Both the position numbers and the translations under genes were made by a program. Below, piece after piece: positions 45,899-57,400 of a stretch of 64,000 bases of DNA. The DNA comes from Hawksworthiomyces lignivorus (Eukaryota > Ascomycota > Sordariomycetes > Ophiostomatales > Ophiostomataceae). The stretch spans positions 186,001 through 250,000 of the forward strand of contig NTMA01000068.1 in assembly GCA_002917075.1 (NCBI GenBank), given 5' to 3'. The notes beneath the pieces were generated by a model that was not told the DNA's origin, ran no database searches, and saw only the letters and a program-made list of their open reading frames with translations. The stretch's first letter is position 1; each line of letters starts with the position of its first letter.

Positions 45899-47060
45899 TC
45901 AGCCAGGAATAAAGTGGCCCAGGGCGCCGTCCTTGCCGCCGTCGAAGAGCGAGCCCGCCGCGTCGAGCGCCGCGAAGTGCTCCGCGAGCGCCATGCCTCT
46001 CCGCCGCTCGCGCTCGATCCGCGTCCAGTCCCACTCGCCGTCGGTGCTGGTCTCACCGGCCTCAGCAGCATCCTCGCCGCTCGCCTCGCCCAGGTCCACC
46101 GGGCTGCCGACGCCGTCGGGCCCGCCGCGCCAGCCGCCGTCGGGTCGGGCGGGGAGCAAGCCGCTGGCGTCGATGATGTAGGAGGGGTGGACGGTGAAGC
46201 GGCCGAGCTTGAAGACGTATTTGCTGACGGCGGTGGCGATGACGTATTTTTGCAGGTCCTCGGGCGACAGCCGGGTCTTGGGGCGGACCTTGCCCTTCTG
46301 CACAAAGTGCGTCACGATGTAGATCCACTTGCGGTCCCAGGCGAGCACGCGGCTCCACAGCTCGTACGGCTGCAGCGGGGCGATCTCGCGGCGGAAGCTG
46401 CAGAAGACCGCGCCCAGGCCGACGCCGAAGCTGCCCGGCATGGGCGCCTTGCTGGCGTCGTCGTCGGCGCACACCAGCCGCGTCTGCTGGTTGCGCCCCG
46501 CGGCGGCGATGCCGGCGCCCAGCAGGTGCATGACCAGGTGCGAGCGGCTGGCGTCCAGGTCCGCAAAGTACGTGCTGTTGGACTTGTGCAGGTTGTAGTC
46601 CGTCTCGAGCAGCGACGTGCGCGTGCTGGTCACGCAGTACCGGAAGAGCGCCTGCGGCGGCAGGCGCTTGCGCGGCCACACAGTGTGGCGGATCATGGCG
46701 CCGATGACGCGGAACTGGAGGGCCGGAGAGAGAGAGAGGGTCAGTTTTTCTGTCACCGTCTCTACGAGCAGAAGGCAAGATATAGAGCAGAGGAGGGGCA
46801 AGTTAACCCCCGCTCTGCAGAGACGCAGGCGTACGTACCGTCCAGTAGAAGGGCATCGACTTGAGATTCAGCAGCACAAACACCACCAGCAGCGCCCTGC
46901 TCGTGCGCCCGGGGCCCGTCAAAAGCTGCGTGGCCCAGGCGCGCCACTCGCTGCGGCGCAGCAGGAGAGCGTGCCCCGCATACGCGGTGGATGCGGCGCC
47001 GGCGGCGCTGAGCAGGGGGACGATGACGGCCGCATTAGCCAGCGAGGCGGCCGATGCCAT
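45899..47060 (-). CDS. THEM6-like thioesterase-superfamily membrane protein
   Basis: Two exons, 46839-47060 and 45899-46714 (donor GTACGT, acceptor CCCTCCAG, phase 0), give 345 aa. The N terminus has hydrophobic segments (AAVIVPLLSAAGAAS and RALLVVFVLLNLKSMPFYW) that likely anchor it in a membrane. The hotdog-fold core starts about residue 95: ETDYNLHKSNSTYFADLDASR matches the 4HBT-type pattern around the catalytic Asp/Asn. MHLLGAGIAA, VGLGAVFCSFRREIAPLQPY and WDRKWIYIVTHFVQKG complete the thioesterase strands. These proteins resemble human THEM6; the substrate is unknown, presumably an acyl-CoA. An acidic linker (EASGEDAAEAGETSTDGE) precedes a C-terminal helix ERERRRGMALAEHFAALDA. An alternative role as an outer-membrane scaffold cannot be excluded. 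Confidence 0.82.
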
Positions 47061-47911
47061 GGCGTCGGTGAAGATGCCTATTCTTCCTTACGCGGCGGAG
47101 AAGCTGCGGCGTGCGCGGTCCGGCGGGTCGTCTGAGGCGAGGGCCGTGTGCGAGGCGGCGTCCAGAAGGGGAAAATGCGGCTGCGCGCGGCGCTGGCAAG
47201 GAGCACCACCAGCACAAACAGCCAGAGCGCGGCGGCACGTGCGGAGCAGAATATCGCGCTGCTGCACCTGGCGAGAATAGGGAAGGGCATGCAACAACAA
47301 CGCACAGCAGCAGTTTCGATGGTAGAATAGGTAGAGAAGAAAACCCGCCAGAAAAAAAAGAAGGGAACAAAAGAAAAGGGTTTTCTCGATCCAGGGGCGT
47401 TCCAGGGGCGTTTTGTCGCTCACACTTGTAAGATTGATTATGGCAGCCCACGCCAAGCACCTCGGCTTTGCTTCCCGACCCACTTCTTCGAGCCTACCAA
47501 AAGGCTTACAAGGTGGCTTTGTATTACAGCGACATGTAAGACAACTGCATATCATCAGCCAGATAAGCTTATGGCCTTCTATATGCAAGGTCAAGCACAA
47601 ATTGTAAAGCCTCACGAGAGAGTTCGTATGACAGTAATATTACCAGATGCCAGAGCACAGCTGTATCAGCGGCCCGTAAACTCTCCTCAGACATCAAAGA
47701 GAAGAAAAGCAAGCTGCTTTTGCCCTGACGCCGGCATTGCACCCGCATACATTCATTGGCGCTTTGTTTCCTCGGATTGTCACTTTCGTACCCCTTGAGT
47801 TTCCTTGAGTTCCACAACCTCCACGAAGCTCTATGCAAAGTTGCTCTCTAGCACGCGATATTGCAAGCGTGCACTTGTACCTTCTCTGCGGACGCTCCAA
47901 ATATCGAATCA
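47061..47911. other. intergenic, no gene seen
   Basis: Upstream region of the thioesterase gene up to the first tRNA-Phe. Several open frames (for example 47088-47615 minus) are compositionally random. Confidence 0.5.
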
Positions 47912-47927
47912 GCGGGGATAGCTCAGC

Positions 47928-47959
<32 letters not shown>

Positions 47960-47984
47960 GGGTGTTCGATCCACCCTCACCGCA
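47912..47984 (+). tRNA. tRNA-Phe (GAA), copy 1
   Basis: 73 bases including discriminator A. D-arm GCTCAGCTGGGAGAGC. Anticodon loop CTGAAGA (GAA at 47945-47947) on a TCAGA/TCTGA stem. T-arm GGGTG-TTCGATC-CACCC. The acceptor stem GCGGGGA/TCACCGC has one G-A mismatch at positions 5/68. No intron. A T-rich trailer with ATTTTTGCATTTTTTTT follows. Confidence 0.93.
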
Positions 47985-48855
47985 TAAATTTTTGCATTTT
48001 TTTTGGTCACTGTGCACAGTCTACTGTTATCGTATTGATACTGTTTGTAATTGGCCGCTAACGCCTTGGAGGGAAGACCTCGTAGTGATATCTAGTCTTC
48101 GTCTCCATACATCACCATGACACTATTGTGTCCCTTTTTGTACTCTTTTCTTTAGGTTAGACATATAATAGACTCTTGCATTTATAGCAGTATTTTCAGC
48201 TCAGCCACAGTGGGCGGTAAACTGCTTGGATCACACCACTGACCGCGATATGAATTGCAAAGGCCTTTGGCATGCTCAGGGACGAACTTGAGTGAATTGA
48301 AAGGAACACGGCGCAGTGGAGGAAATCAAAGGTACATCTAGTGGGCTTTATCAGATTCAGACTCATTTTGTAGTGCAAGTCTGAGAAAGATGCCTGCCAT
48401 TCGAGATGATGGCCAGACGTTGCCGAGTCCGTCGGAATGAGCACTTTACATTGGTGGTTGCGTGTAAGTCTCAATGCCAACACAAGTAGTGCGAGTCTCG
48501 AGCTAAATGTTGCTCAGAGCATGTACGAAGATTATGGACAAATATTATTATTTTGTTGTAGTAATTTTTTATCTTAATGAAATGCAAAATATACGATAAC
48601 ACAAAGGCTCCTGGGCATGACGTAAAGGGCATGGCATGCAAAAAGATTCACACCCAACGGTTTACAAGACTAAAATATTGAAGAAAAAGGAATACGACGT
48701 GATTATTGATTGTTTTGTGGTAAAAGGCTGTGTTTCTAAAATAGACAACAATGGTAAAAAGGAGAAAGTATCCTATGGTCGCCCGTTGCAGTGTCTTCAT
48801 ACTCGAATTGATTAATGATTGTAGTATGAGGGCTAAAAAAAAATGCAAAAATTAA
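47985..48855. other. spacer between the inverted tRNA-Phe genes
   Basis: 870 bases, AT-rich, no supported gene. Its two ends carry the same ~20-base trailer (ATTTTTGCATTTTTTTT) in inverted orientation. Confidence 0.6.
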
Positions 48856-48880
48856 TGCGGTGAGGGTGGATCGAACACCC

Positions 48881-48912
<32 letters not shown>

Positions 48913-48928
48913 GCTGAGCTATCCCCGC
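48856..48928 (-). tRNA. tRNA-Phe (GAA), copy 2
   Basis: Identical over all 73 bases to the copy at 47912-47984, including the G5-A68 mismatch, but on the opposite strand. The two copies face each other with an 871-base spacer. The trailer is also nearly identical; the 5' flanks are unrelated. Confidence 0.93.
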
Positions 48929-50656
48929 TTGTTGAGATGTTCACATTTATCTGGCTATATATGGGCTGTGTAGGTGCTGATTTTGGCCTGCGCTGCCCAC
49001 CTCGACCTCTTCTTTCGATTTTGCTTTCGATTTCTATGCTCTTTAGCCGCTGCCCTTGCCCTGCCGTTCACTACTAAGTCTCCTCTAAGTCTAGTTGCAA
49101 TTTTTAGACTGCACGCTGCATGCTGTTTTCTCAAATTTCTCACTCCTATATCGAAATCTAGACCGTGAGTAGTACGAAGCTAGTATATTTTCACGATCCA
49201 TGAACTTGCGCAACTCTGCTGGGTGAAGGGATGAATATCTTGGAGTATTGATTCAATTCCTCTGTCGGTTGCAAATATATTGCAGAATAGCACAGTTGAT
49301 TATTTGTTGTTATGAAAATATGGTGCATTACCTGAATAAAGTCTTTGAAAGAACATTAGACTTTTTTTTCTTCTTCAGATGCAGTAAGGATGAACAGGAG
49401 TAAGACAGAAAACGGGCGTCCCGGTAATGATCCAGGCATTCTCCCCTTAGTCATACGTTCTTGTACTTGTCAATAGGCGTCCTTTTATGTTTCTTTCTCC
49501 TTTCTTCTCTTTTACTTTATTTCGTGAACCATAGTTTTAGTTATGCCGTGGACCGGTTTGACTCGAACAAAAAAAATCTGTGCATCATCAGTTAGGTCTT
49601 GCGTTGGCATACTTATTCTGTAGGACCTGGTTGACTGACACAAACAAAGCAGCAGTGTGTCGTATCATGGCTTACTCGCTCCAAACTAATCAGTGAGTGT
49701 ATACCAGAAACGCTGAAAAATAGCAGGCTTGGGCATATCATCACACCTAGCGCTTTGTCGCCTCATTTCGTCGAAAATAGAACAACCTGCGATACTCGCA
49801 TACTGCATGTAGCCAACGTCTTCCGATTGATGGAATAGTAAATAATCCGGACAAAGAAAAAGAACGACAGAGCTGAATGCACTGTGGTGATTAAAACTTA
49901 TTCAGTATCAATGGTGGCAGAGTTGATTGGACTCAGCTCCCCCTTGAAGATGAAAAATGTTCCGTGTCTGGGTGCGGAGATCTGGAGGCAGTCTTAACAT
50001 CTTCCAACTTTAATCTTCTATATTCTCCTGTTTCTTTTTTCCCCGCGCTATATTAAACAAGAGGTATAAAAGCCTCCTTGGCTCTTATAGCCAATACCGA
50101 TACCATAAGCTTTCTAGAGTGCACATCCCAACAAAAGGGGCTATTTGACGGTCAAATAACCAGATTGTATTCCAATTTCTCCACGGCACCCGGCTTGGAC
50201 ACAAGCATCCGCAGTCGCTTCGGGTGAATGCTCCTCATTCGCGTCGAGCTGTCCTTTCATTTACTGGCCAAGCTGAGGGGAAACTCTATGTTTGGAAGAA
50301 AGAGAGAGGTACTGTTAGATAGGGAGATGAGAGCCAATTTGTCTCTCTAGCCATAGCATGCTCTGTTATGCAATGCCGGTTCGCCGGACGGCCGAAGAGG
50401 AGAGGGAAAAGAGGAAGAAATGGAAGAAACGAGAGGAGATTCACCATATGAAGCGAAGGGCCATTTGATATAAGGCAAAGGCGGAAAATATTTTCAGTGT
50501 GCGAGGGAAATAGGAGAGTAACATCCGCTCTCGACTGCCGAAAAGCTGTTGTCGTTCTGAACGCGCCTGTACCTTCATCGTCGGTCTTCTATTCTGAGTA
50601 GGAATCTGGAAAGCCTGTGAAGCGCCCCCTCGAATCAGCAAATAAAATAAAAAGAA
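48929..50656. other. intergenic, no gene seen
   Basis: About 1.7 kb of AT-rich DNA. The right end (50270-50656) is the promoter/leader of the CE15 esterase gene, with a TATAAAAG-like box near 50066. No supported open frame. Confidence 0.5.
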
Positions 50657-51898
50657 ATGCGTAACTTTCTGCTCTTGGGCGTCGCCGCAACGGGCGCGCT
50701 CGCCGCTCCGTCAAAGGGCACCCCCGCGGCGCTGGGGGGCGCGCAGGAGTGCGCGACGCAGACGGGCGCCTACGCGGCGGTCGACAACAGCCAGCTGCCG
50801 GACCCCTGGGTCTTCGCCAACGGGAAGCCCGTGGTGACGCCCGACGACTGGGAGTGCCGCAAGCAGGAGATGAGCAAGATCATGCAGCAGTTTGAGCTGG
50901 GCGAGTACCCGGGCCCGCCCGACTCGCTGACGGCCACCATGTCGGGCGGCAGCCTGAGCCTGTCCATCAAGGTCGGCAGCAACAGCAAGACGGTGTCGGT
51001 GGGCATCACCAAGCCGAGCAGCGGCGGAACCACGGGCGGCCCCGCCATCATCACCGTCGGCGGCGCGTCCATCCCCATCCCCGCGGGCATCGGCCGCATC
51101 AACTTTGGCAACGACGCCTGCGCCGCCCAGCAGAACCCGGCTAGCCACGGCACGGGCTGGTTCTTTGACCTGCACGGCAAGGACCACCCGGCCGGCGCGC
51201 TGACCGCCTGGGCCTGGTGCGTGGGCCGCATCATCGACGGCCTGGAGCAGGTCGGCGCCGCCTCCTCGGGCATCGACACCAAGCGGCTGGGCGTCACCGG
51301 CTGCAGCCGCAACGGCAAGGGCGCCTTCCTCGTCGGCACGCTCGAGAAGCGCATCGCCCTGACCCTGCCGCAGGAGAGCGGCTCTGGCGGTGCCGCCTCG
51401 TGGCGCGTCTCCGACTCGGAAAAGGCAAAGGGCAAGAGCATCCAGACCGCCCACCAGATCATCCGCGAGAACGCCTGGTTCTCCCACAACTTTGACCCCT
51501 ACGTCAACAAGACCAATGAGCTGCCCGAGGACCACCACTTCTTGCCCGCCCTCATCGCGCCCCGCGGCCTCTTCATCATGGAGAACGACATCGACTGGCT
51601 CGGCCCCGTCAGCACCACCGTCGCCATGAAGGCCGGCCGCCTCATCTACGAGGCCCTCGGCGTCCGCTCCAACATGGGCTTCGCCCTCGTCGGTGGCCAC
51701 TCCCACTGCAGCTTCCCCTCCTCCTCCTCCAAGGACCTCAACTCCTACATCAACCACTTCCTGCTGGGCACCGGCGACACCAGCGACGCCGAGATCAGCT
51801 CCGCCACCGTCGACATGCCCTCCTGGATCGGCAACTGGACCACCGCGCCCAAGGCGCTGGCAGGCTCCGGCGCGGCTGCCGCCAAGCCCAGCTCGTAA
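50657..51898 (+). CDS. 4-O-methyl-glucuronoyl methylesterase (CE15)
   Basis: Secreted alpha/beta-hydrolase that cleaves the ester between 4-O-methyl-glucuronic acid of xylan and lignin alcohols. Single exon, 413 aa. Residues 1-16 are a signal peptide (MRNFLLLGVAATGALA). The core opens with QLPDPWVFANGKPV and DDWECRKQEMSKIMQQFELG, the standard CE15 start. The nucleophile elbow is GCSRNGKGA (Ser about 216). The acid-region glutamate lies in TLPQESGSGG (~239). The catalytic histidine is in GGHSHCSF (~351). NDIDWLGP supplies sugar-binding residues. No cellulose-binding module (CBM1) is attached. Predicted N-glycosylation sites include NKTN and NWTT near the C terminus. The short C-terminal tail (KALAGSGAAAAKPSS) is low complexity. 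The gene suggests access to lignified plant material. Confidence 0.95.
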   Translation: MRNFLLLGVAATGALAAPSKGTPAALGGAQECATQTGAYAAVDNSQLPDPWVFANGKPVVTPDDWECRKQEMSKIMQQFELGEYPGPPDSLTATMSGGSLSLSIKVGSNSKTVSVGITKPSSGGTTGGPAIITVGGASIPIPAGIGRINFGNDACAAQQNPASHGTGWFFDLHGKDHPAGALTAWAWCVGRIIDGLEQVGAASSGIDTKRLGVTGCSRNGKGAFLVGTLEKRIALTLPQESGSGGAASWRVSDSEKAKGKSIQTAHQIIRENAWFSHNFDPYVNKTNELPEDHHFLPALIAPRGLFIMENDIDWLGPVSTTVAMKAGRLIYEALGVRSNMGFALVGGHSHCSFPSSSSKDLNSYINHFLLGTGDTSDAEISSATVDMPSWIGNWTTAPKALAGSGAAAAKPSS

Positions 51899-52312
51899 GC
51901 GAATTGCAGCGTAGCGGGGACAGGACAGGACAAGCCCTGGGAAGATTCTTAGGAGGAGAGTTGGTCGACGAGATGTACGTAGCTGCCATGTACATAAAAA
52001 GACTTGGATGTGCGAATGCTTCAATATTCTTTCAGCGTCTCGATAAGTTTTTATACATATCTCGTCTCGCTTAAAGAGACTACTTCCACATGCGTGTCTT
52101 TAACAATGGTATTTGTTTTTGAATTCATTCCTGGCCTTAATTTTACAATCTTACAATAAGGCGCAACCATGAAAACCATGCACCTAGACCTCGACCCTTT
52201 CTAGTACGACTGTCCCCTCCCGTAACGCCAATGACCCATATGCAAAACTAGAGAAAGAACCGGCTGCCACCCACATCCTCCTGCGCGGCTCGTTCGCGCT
52301 GCCCCAAGGCAC
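51899..52312. other. convergent 3' flank (CE15 / HET)
   Basis: About 410 bases between two stop codons. AT-rich, with likely polyadenylation signals for both genes. No gene seen. Confidence 0.6.
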
Positions 52313-54430
52313 CTATATGCCGACGCTCGTCACGTTGGTGATGGTGACGTCGAGCGTGCGCATTGTAACGACGTGCTCGTCGATCTCGACGCGACCCGGT
52401 ACGACGGACGCGACGACCTCGTAGGTGCGGGGCACGCCGGAGCCGTCACCCTTGACCTGCATGCGCAGGACGTGGCGGCTGGCGGAGATGGTGGGCAGCT
52501 CGTTCTCCATGACGTACCAGCGGACGGGCTCGCTCTGCTGGCGCATGGCGAGCACGAAGAGCATGCGGCTCTCGGCCGAGTGGCGGTCGATGACGAGGCA
52601 GCGCGGCGCGTCGCGGTTCTGGCGGTAGTCGATGAGCACGCCAAACGACAGGTGGTCGCGGCCGCCGGGGCCCTGGCGGCTGTCGCACGAGAAGGCCACC
52701 ACGTCGTTGCGCGACTCGGGCTGGCAGAACACGCGCGTGCGCTCGTCCCACGAGCTGGGCGGGAAGCTGCTGAACGAGATGCCCCGGTCGCCGAAGAAGG
52801 GGATGTACATGCCCCGCGGGTACAGCCGCGGGTGGTACACGGACTGCAGCTGGCGCTGCGCGTTCTGCGCCGCGCTGTGCGCCGTGGCCGCCGCCGCCGC
52901 CGCCGCCGACGATGACATGTTGCTTGCGCCTACCAGGCCAAACGCCGGCATCGTCGCCTCGGCCGGCAGGACCGGCGACGAGAGGCCGCCGCTCGCGCTG
53001 TCGGCGGCGCCCGCGGCGGCAGAGCGCGCCGCCAGCGGATCCATGACGATGTAGAACGTGTGATTCTCGGTGGTGTTGGTCGAGCGCAGCTTGTGCTTGG
53101 ACAGGCGCACCAGCGACGGGCCCGCCTCGCGCAGGAACAGGCCGGGCCCCACCTTCTTCAGCCACACGCCCACCTCGTACGCCGCGCTGCGTGCGTAGCC
53201 GATGCTCAGCACGTACCGGTAGCGCTCGTACTGGCTGGCCGCCACCTTGCGGCGCACAATCGTGCCCACGCTGCCGCCGGGCGCCCCGCCCAGCATGCCG
53301 CTGCCGCTCGGGCTGGGGCTGTTGCTGTGCAGGCTAGCCACGTCCGAGGCCGCGCCGCCCATCAGGCTCGCCCCGCTGCTGCTGCTCCGCTGCTGCTGCT
53401 CGTCTAGGTTGAGCGACAGCGGCACCAGGACCAGGTACGTGGTGATGCGCAGGCCGCGGTTCGTCACCGTGAACTCGGAGTCGTCGTTGCGGAACTGCTG
53501 CAGCTCGTGGCAGTCGGCGAACTCGGCCGGCGACGACGCCAGCAGGGGCATGTACCGGTCGTCCAGCAGCAAAGACGAAGAGGAAGAGGGGGCGGAGAGA
53601 AACGAAGGAGACGAGGAAGGGGCGGCTGGCACCCCGGCCGGCATCCACGCGAACAGCGTCAGGTCCGTCGTCCGCTTGATGATCTCCTCCTGCAGCCGCT
53701 GAAACGCCCGGCGGCCCTCGCCGTAGATCAGCGGCATGTTGACGTCGAACAGCCCCAGCAGGCAGTACGCCGCGTCCTCCACCTTGGTGGTCACGCGGTT
53801 CGACGCCCACGCCATGCGCTGCGCCGTCGAGAAGCGGCCCAGGCTCTCCGTGCCCACGATGACCGCCTCGGGAATCCGTGTGATGCGCGCCACCCGGTGC
53901 GCGAGCTCCGTCTTGGACCCCACCAGCCGCCAGTGGCAGTCGTAGAACTCGACGTGCCGCGGCGCCAGCAGCTCCTGCAGCGTCCAGCCGCGCCGGAACC
54001 ACGCGCAGCGCTCAAAGGCCGCCTTGACGTCGATCTGTTCGTCGCCGCCGCCCAGCGGCGCCCCGCCGGTCATGTTCGTGTCCTCGCTGCCGTTGCCGTC
54101 GGCGCCAAAATCGGCTAGGTGCACGAAGCACACCTCGGCCTTCTGGTACCAGCGGAACATGGAATTGATCGACTCCGTCAGCTCCGTGTTGTTCGTCTTG
54201 TCGATGCAGCACGTGTCGATCCAGACCCATTCGAGCCTGCGCTTGTGCGCCAGCGCACAGGTCTCCGTGATCTTAGCGTAGCCGGCCTTGTCTGTCATGT
54301 ACGCGGAGGACATGTCCTGCAGGGTGACCTCCTGCTTGTCCTTCCAGGTGTGCGACAGGATCGCATAGGGCGGAATCTCGTTGTCCGAGAACTCCTTGAA
54401 CTTGAGCGTGGTCGCGTGGAGGAGCCTCAT
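52313..54430 (-). CDS. HET domain protein (heterokaryon incompatibility), 705 aa
   Basis: Single exon starting MRLLHATTLKFKEFSDNE. HET landmarks: PYAILSHTWKDKQEVTLQDM (~20-40), RLEWVWIDTCCIDKTNNTEL (~65-85), SMFRWYQKAEVCFVHLADF (~90-107), CAWFRRGWTLQELLAP (~140-155), and the closing block EDAAYCLLGLFDVNMPLIYG with RAFQRLQEEII. The C-terminal ~450 residues contain Ser-rich and poly-Ala runs (SSSAAAAAAAT near 505) and blocks without a named domain (YRYVLSIGYARSAAYEVGVW; ISFSSFPPSSWDERTRVF). HET domains trigger incompatibility cell death after non-self contact; an effector without an attached sensor is common. It is far longer than the HET protein at 32932-34743 and shares only the N-terminal domain with it. 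GC-rich, with no introns detected. Confidence 0.92.
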   Translation of the reverse strand: MRLLHATTLKFKEFSDNEIPPYAILSHTWKDKQEVTLQDMSSAYMTDKAGYAKITETCALAHKRRLEWVWIDTCCIDKTNNTELTESINSMFRWYQKAEVCFVHLADFGADGNGSEDTNMTGGAPLGGGDEQIDVKAAFERCAWFRRGWTLQELLAPRHVEFYDCHWRLVGSKTELAHRVARITRIPEAVIVGTESLGRFSTAQRMAWASNRVTTKVEDAAYCLLGLFDVNMPLIYGEGRRAFQRLQEEIIKRTTDLTLFAWMPAGVPAAPSSSPSFLSAPSSSSSLLLDDRYMPLLASSPAEFADCHELQQFRNDDSEFTVTNRGLRITTYLVLVPLSLNLDEQQQRSSSSGASLMGGAASDVASLHSNSPSPSGSGMLGGAPGGSVGTIVRRKVAASQYERYRYVLSIGYARSAAYEVGVWLKKVGPGLFLREAGPSLVRLSKHKLRSTNTTENHTFYIVMDPLAARSAAAGAADSASGGLSSPVLPAEATMPAFGLVGASNMSSSAAAAAAATAHSAAQNAQRQLQSVYHPRLYPRGMYIPFFGDRGISFSSFPPSSWDERTRVFCQPESRNDVVAFSCDSRQGPGGRDHLSFGVLIDYRQNRDAPRCLVIDRHSAESRMLFVLAMRQQSEPVRWYVMENELPTISASRHVLRMQVKGDGSGVPRTYEVVASVVPGRVEIDEHVVTMRTLDVTITNVTSVGI

Positions 54431-57400
54431 GGTGGCGGTCTCTGATTGTGCGACTGTGATGGTATTTTTGAATACTGGCTTTCGAGATATGCTTTCTCAC
54501 ATTGTATGAACCAGTGCAGAATTCCCAAGCCCGTTGTTGGCCGTCAGTCTGTCCTTGTATGTAAGATTTGTCCCTTGACGCAAAATGACGCAGCGGCTTT
54601 TGGGAAACAGAACTCTACGCTTTCCGGTGGCGTCTCTTAGGGAGGAGACGGGTAATATAGCAAAGATCGGGACTAGGCAAGGTAGAGCGGTGCTGCCTTT
54701 GGATATGCGCAGAGCCTCCCTGTCGATGGAGGCAATTTAGGGCTGGAAGGGCTGCGCAGCAGACCAGCGAGGCACAGATTGCCAGGGACCAGAAGCCATG
54801 AAGGATGCCTGGATGCACACCTGTTTTCAGCTTCATGCCGCTTTAGGATGGGGTTCTAGGGCAGGTATGGTGTGGAGACTTTAATTACGGGATTTCTTGC
54901 CAATCAACACCAGCCCTGGTATTTTGCTGCTGCAGCAGCCCTCCTCAGGATGATCTGCTGGTAATCCAGAGTTTTGAGGCCAGCCTTGGCTAAAGATGCA
55001 GAGAAAATCTTAGGCTTCTTTTGATCCAAGTGTAATACAGTACGCCTTGAAAGATCCATCAGGAGAAGCGAGCATAAGGTCCGATTGGATCGGTGCGTAC
55101 ACCTTGTTCGTGGATCTCACGCCGATTGAAAAATGGATCCCGAAAAAGAAGAGACGAAATTGCACAGCCTCGCGCGGCCACTAACAAGCGGATGTGAGAT
55201 TGATGAACTCAGCCTCCCAGCCTGCTGGACGCTACCCGAAGTTGGTCTGTTGACGAGCTGAGGCGTGAGCAAATGGAATGAGAAAAACAAACGAAAGAAA
55301 GGAAAAGAAAAGAAGAGACAGAGAGATCAACACTGGTTGCATTAGTTAATAAGCTGGGCTACCTGGCTGGTGAATAGTCCAAGTGTTCACACTGAGATCC
55401 CAATCTTGCGGTAGAACACTTCTGGACACTGCAGGACACTGCAACCCGAATTTCTTGATTTGCATGATGGTATTGATCCTTTTCGTATTTATATAACTAG
55501 CATCTCTGCTGTATAGCAGAATCTCTCTTTTGTTTTAACCCCAGGAGGAATACGCATCCAACCTCGCCACGTAGCAGCGGCGCCGGGCCACAGAACGAGA
55601 GAGCAAGATGTGGCTAAAAAGAGACTTCAACTATTGCTCTATTTGACTTCTGAATGTTGTAGGGAAGTTTTCTTTAAACATTTTTTTTTCTTAATGAGAA
55701 GATAGTGCGGTCTTGATGCAGGGCGCATCACTGCTAGTACCTGGTAAAAATGGTAGACACGGTGTTCCGATGTAGATAGCTCTCGCAGTGCCTGCCGGGG
55801 TAGAGCGAACTGTAGGGCTTCCGAAGAATTATCGAAGTTTCTTTGGAGCTGCAACTGGCTATCGCGGTATCTACCTGCATGGACTGAACTGTCGGTGTAC
55901 CGAAGAATAGCCGAAGTTTTTCTAGAGCTGATGCAGGCCGACGGCTTGCTGACGCAGTGGTTGACGCAACTGATGTTTCGACTTCCGTATAACATGCGCC
56001 GGGCACCTAGCATCGGGACTTATGTGTCGCTCACACAAATTGCCGACACCTTCAACTTGTCCATACCAACGGCAACATCTCCTTTTCCGTGATGTATCTC
56101 GGGCAAGCGTAGGAAACGAAGAAAAAATCTAAGCATGAGGCTGCTACTACTTACACCATAGGAAAACGGCATCAGGAAAATGGCGTTAGAATGGGCAGTT
56201 TGCATGACGGACCAAAGGAAGGCGGAGGGAGGGTATGTATGTCTGGCCCTCGTTGTGCTCGCTCGCAATGGCAAAGCCTCTGTGGAAGAGCCAGGAAGGG
56301 GGCTGACAGTCTTCAGACCATCACCTGTTTAGAAAAAGAAGGAAAGACAGTCGAGCGTGTAAGATAGAGGTCATAGCCAAATCAAATCAAAATGGTCTCA
56401 ATTTTGAACAGACTGTCAAATATCTTCTCCGGAAGCCATTCAATGATCGCCATCCACGTTTTTTCTTATCTCTTTATGCACATCTAATGGCATATTCGAT
56501 TACATAAGTACGACGTATTGATTATGTTACAAGTCTATGTTGATACTATTCAAACAGGGATCGCAAATTAGTCACTCCAAATATCAACATAAAGTCCCGT
56601 TACTAAAGACGCATCGAATATGCTGCGAGAATTTCTTCTATTACCCATGCCACGTGCGTCCTCGAGCTATATTAAGCTAAAGATAACCTCTTCTTAGACG
56701 TCCCCAGTAACCAAGAAGGACTGCAGGCGCCTAACTAGAATTAGGAGCTCGATATCAGACAAGCCTGACTCGTCTAGGCTGACTCGACTATGTCCTCCAT
56801 GTTTTGCCTGTATCGTACTTGTAGTATCCCATCCTCCACATAGAGATACTCGTACTCGTACGTGTAGTCGCACTCTTCCGTACTAATCAACAGCAGATTA
56901 ATTTAGGTGTGGCTCTCGTCCTTTTCGGCCTAACCTCCACCTACTTGCCCACCGCTGGCCACCTTCTCCGCATGCTAACCCACTTCGTCCCCACATCCGC
57001 TCTCCAAGTGGCGAAAACTGGGGTACGTGGAAGGGTAATATCCAGGACGGCTTTTGCTTTCGGCAGTCTCTTGTTTTATATGTTTTAACTCTGCAGCCTT
57101 TCTTATAGGCTTAGAACGGTGATGCGCATCTGTGCGGTCTGCTTCTTGGCTCGTCTCTTTGCTATCCCAGGCAATATAGATAGCGTTCCAAGGCCTCTGA
57201 ATGAAATCAACGACATTGAACAGGCTGCGTATTTTTCGACAGAGCTTTAGCTTTCAGTGACCGCCCGCTGCTACCTCTCTTCGTCTTCGTAGCTGTACAT
57301 CATTTCTTAAAAAAGGGTGATACTGCATCTTGATCAGGTACGGCCTAGCCATCTCGCAGCTTCTGGTGTCGTATCGACGTGCCGTGCCTCGGTTCTCCTG

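Noticed and set aside
50711..52024. 437-codon minus-strand open frame
   Set aside because: Shadow of the CE15 esterase gene caused by high third-position GC.
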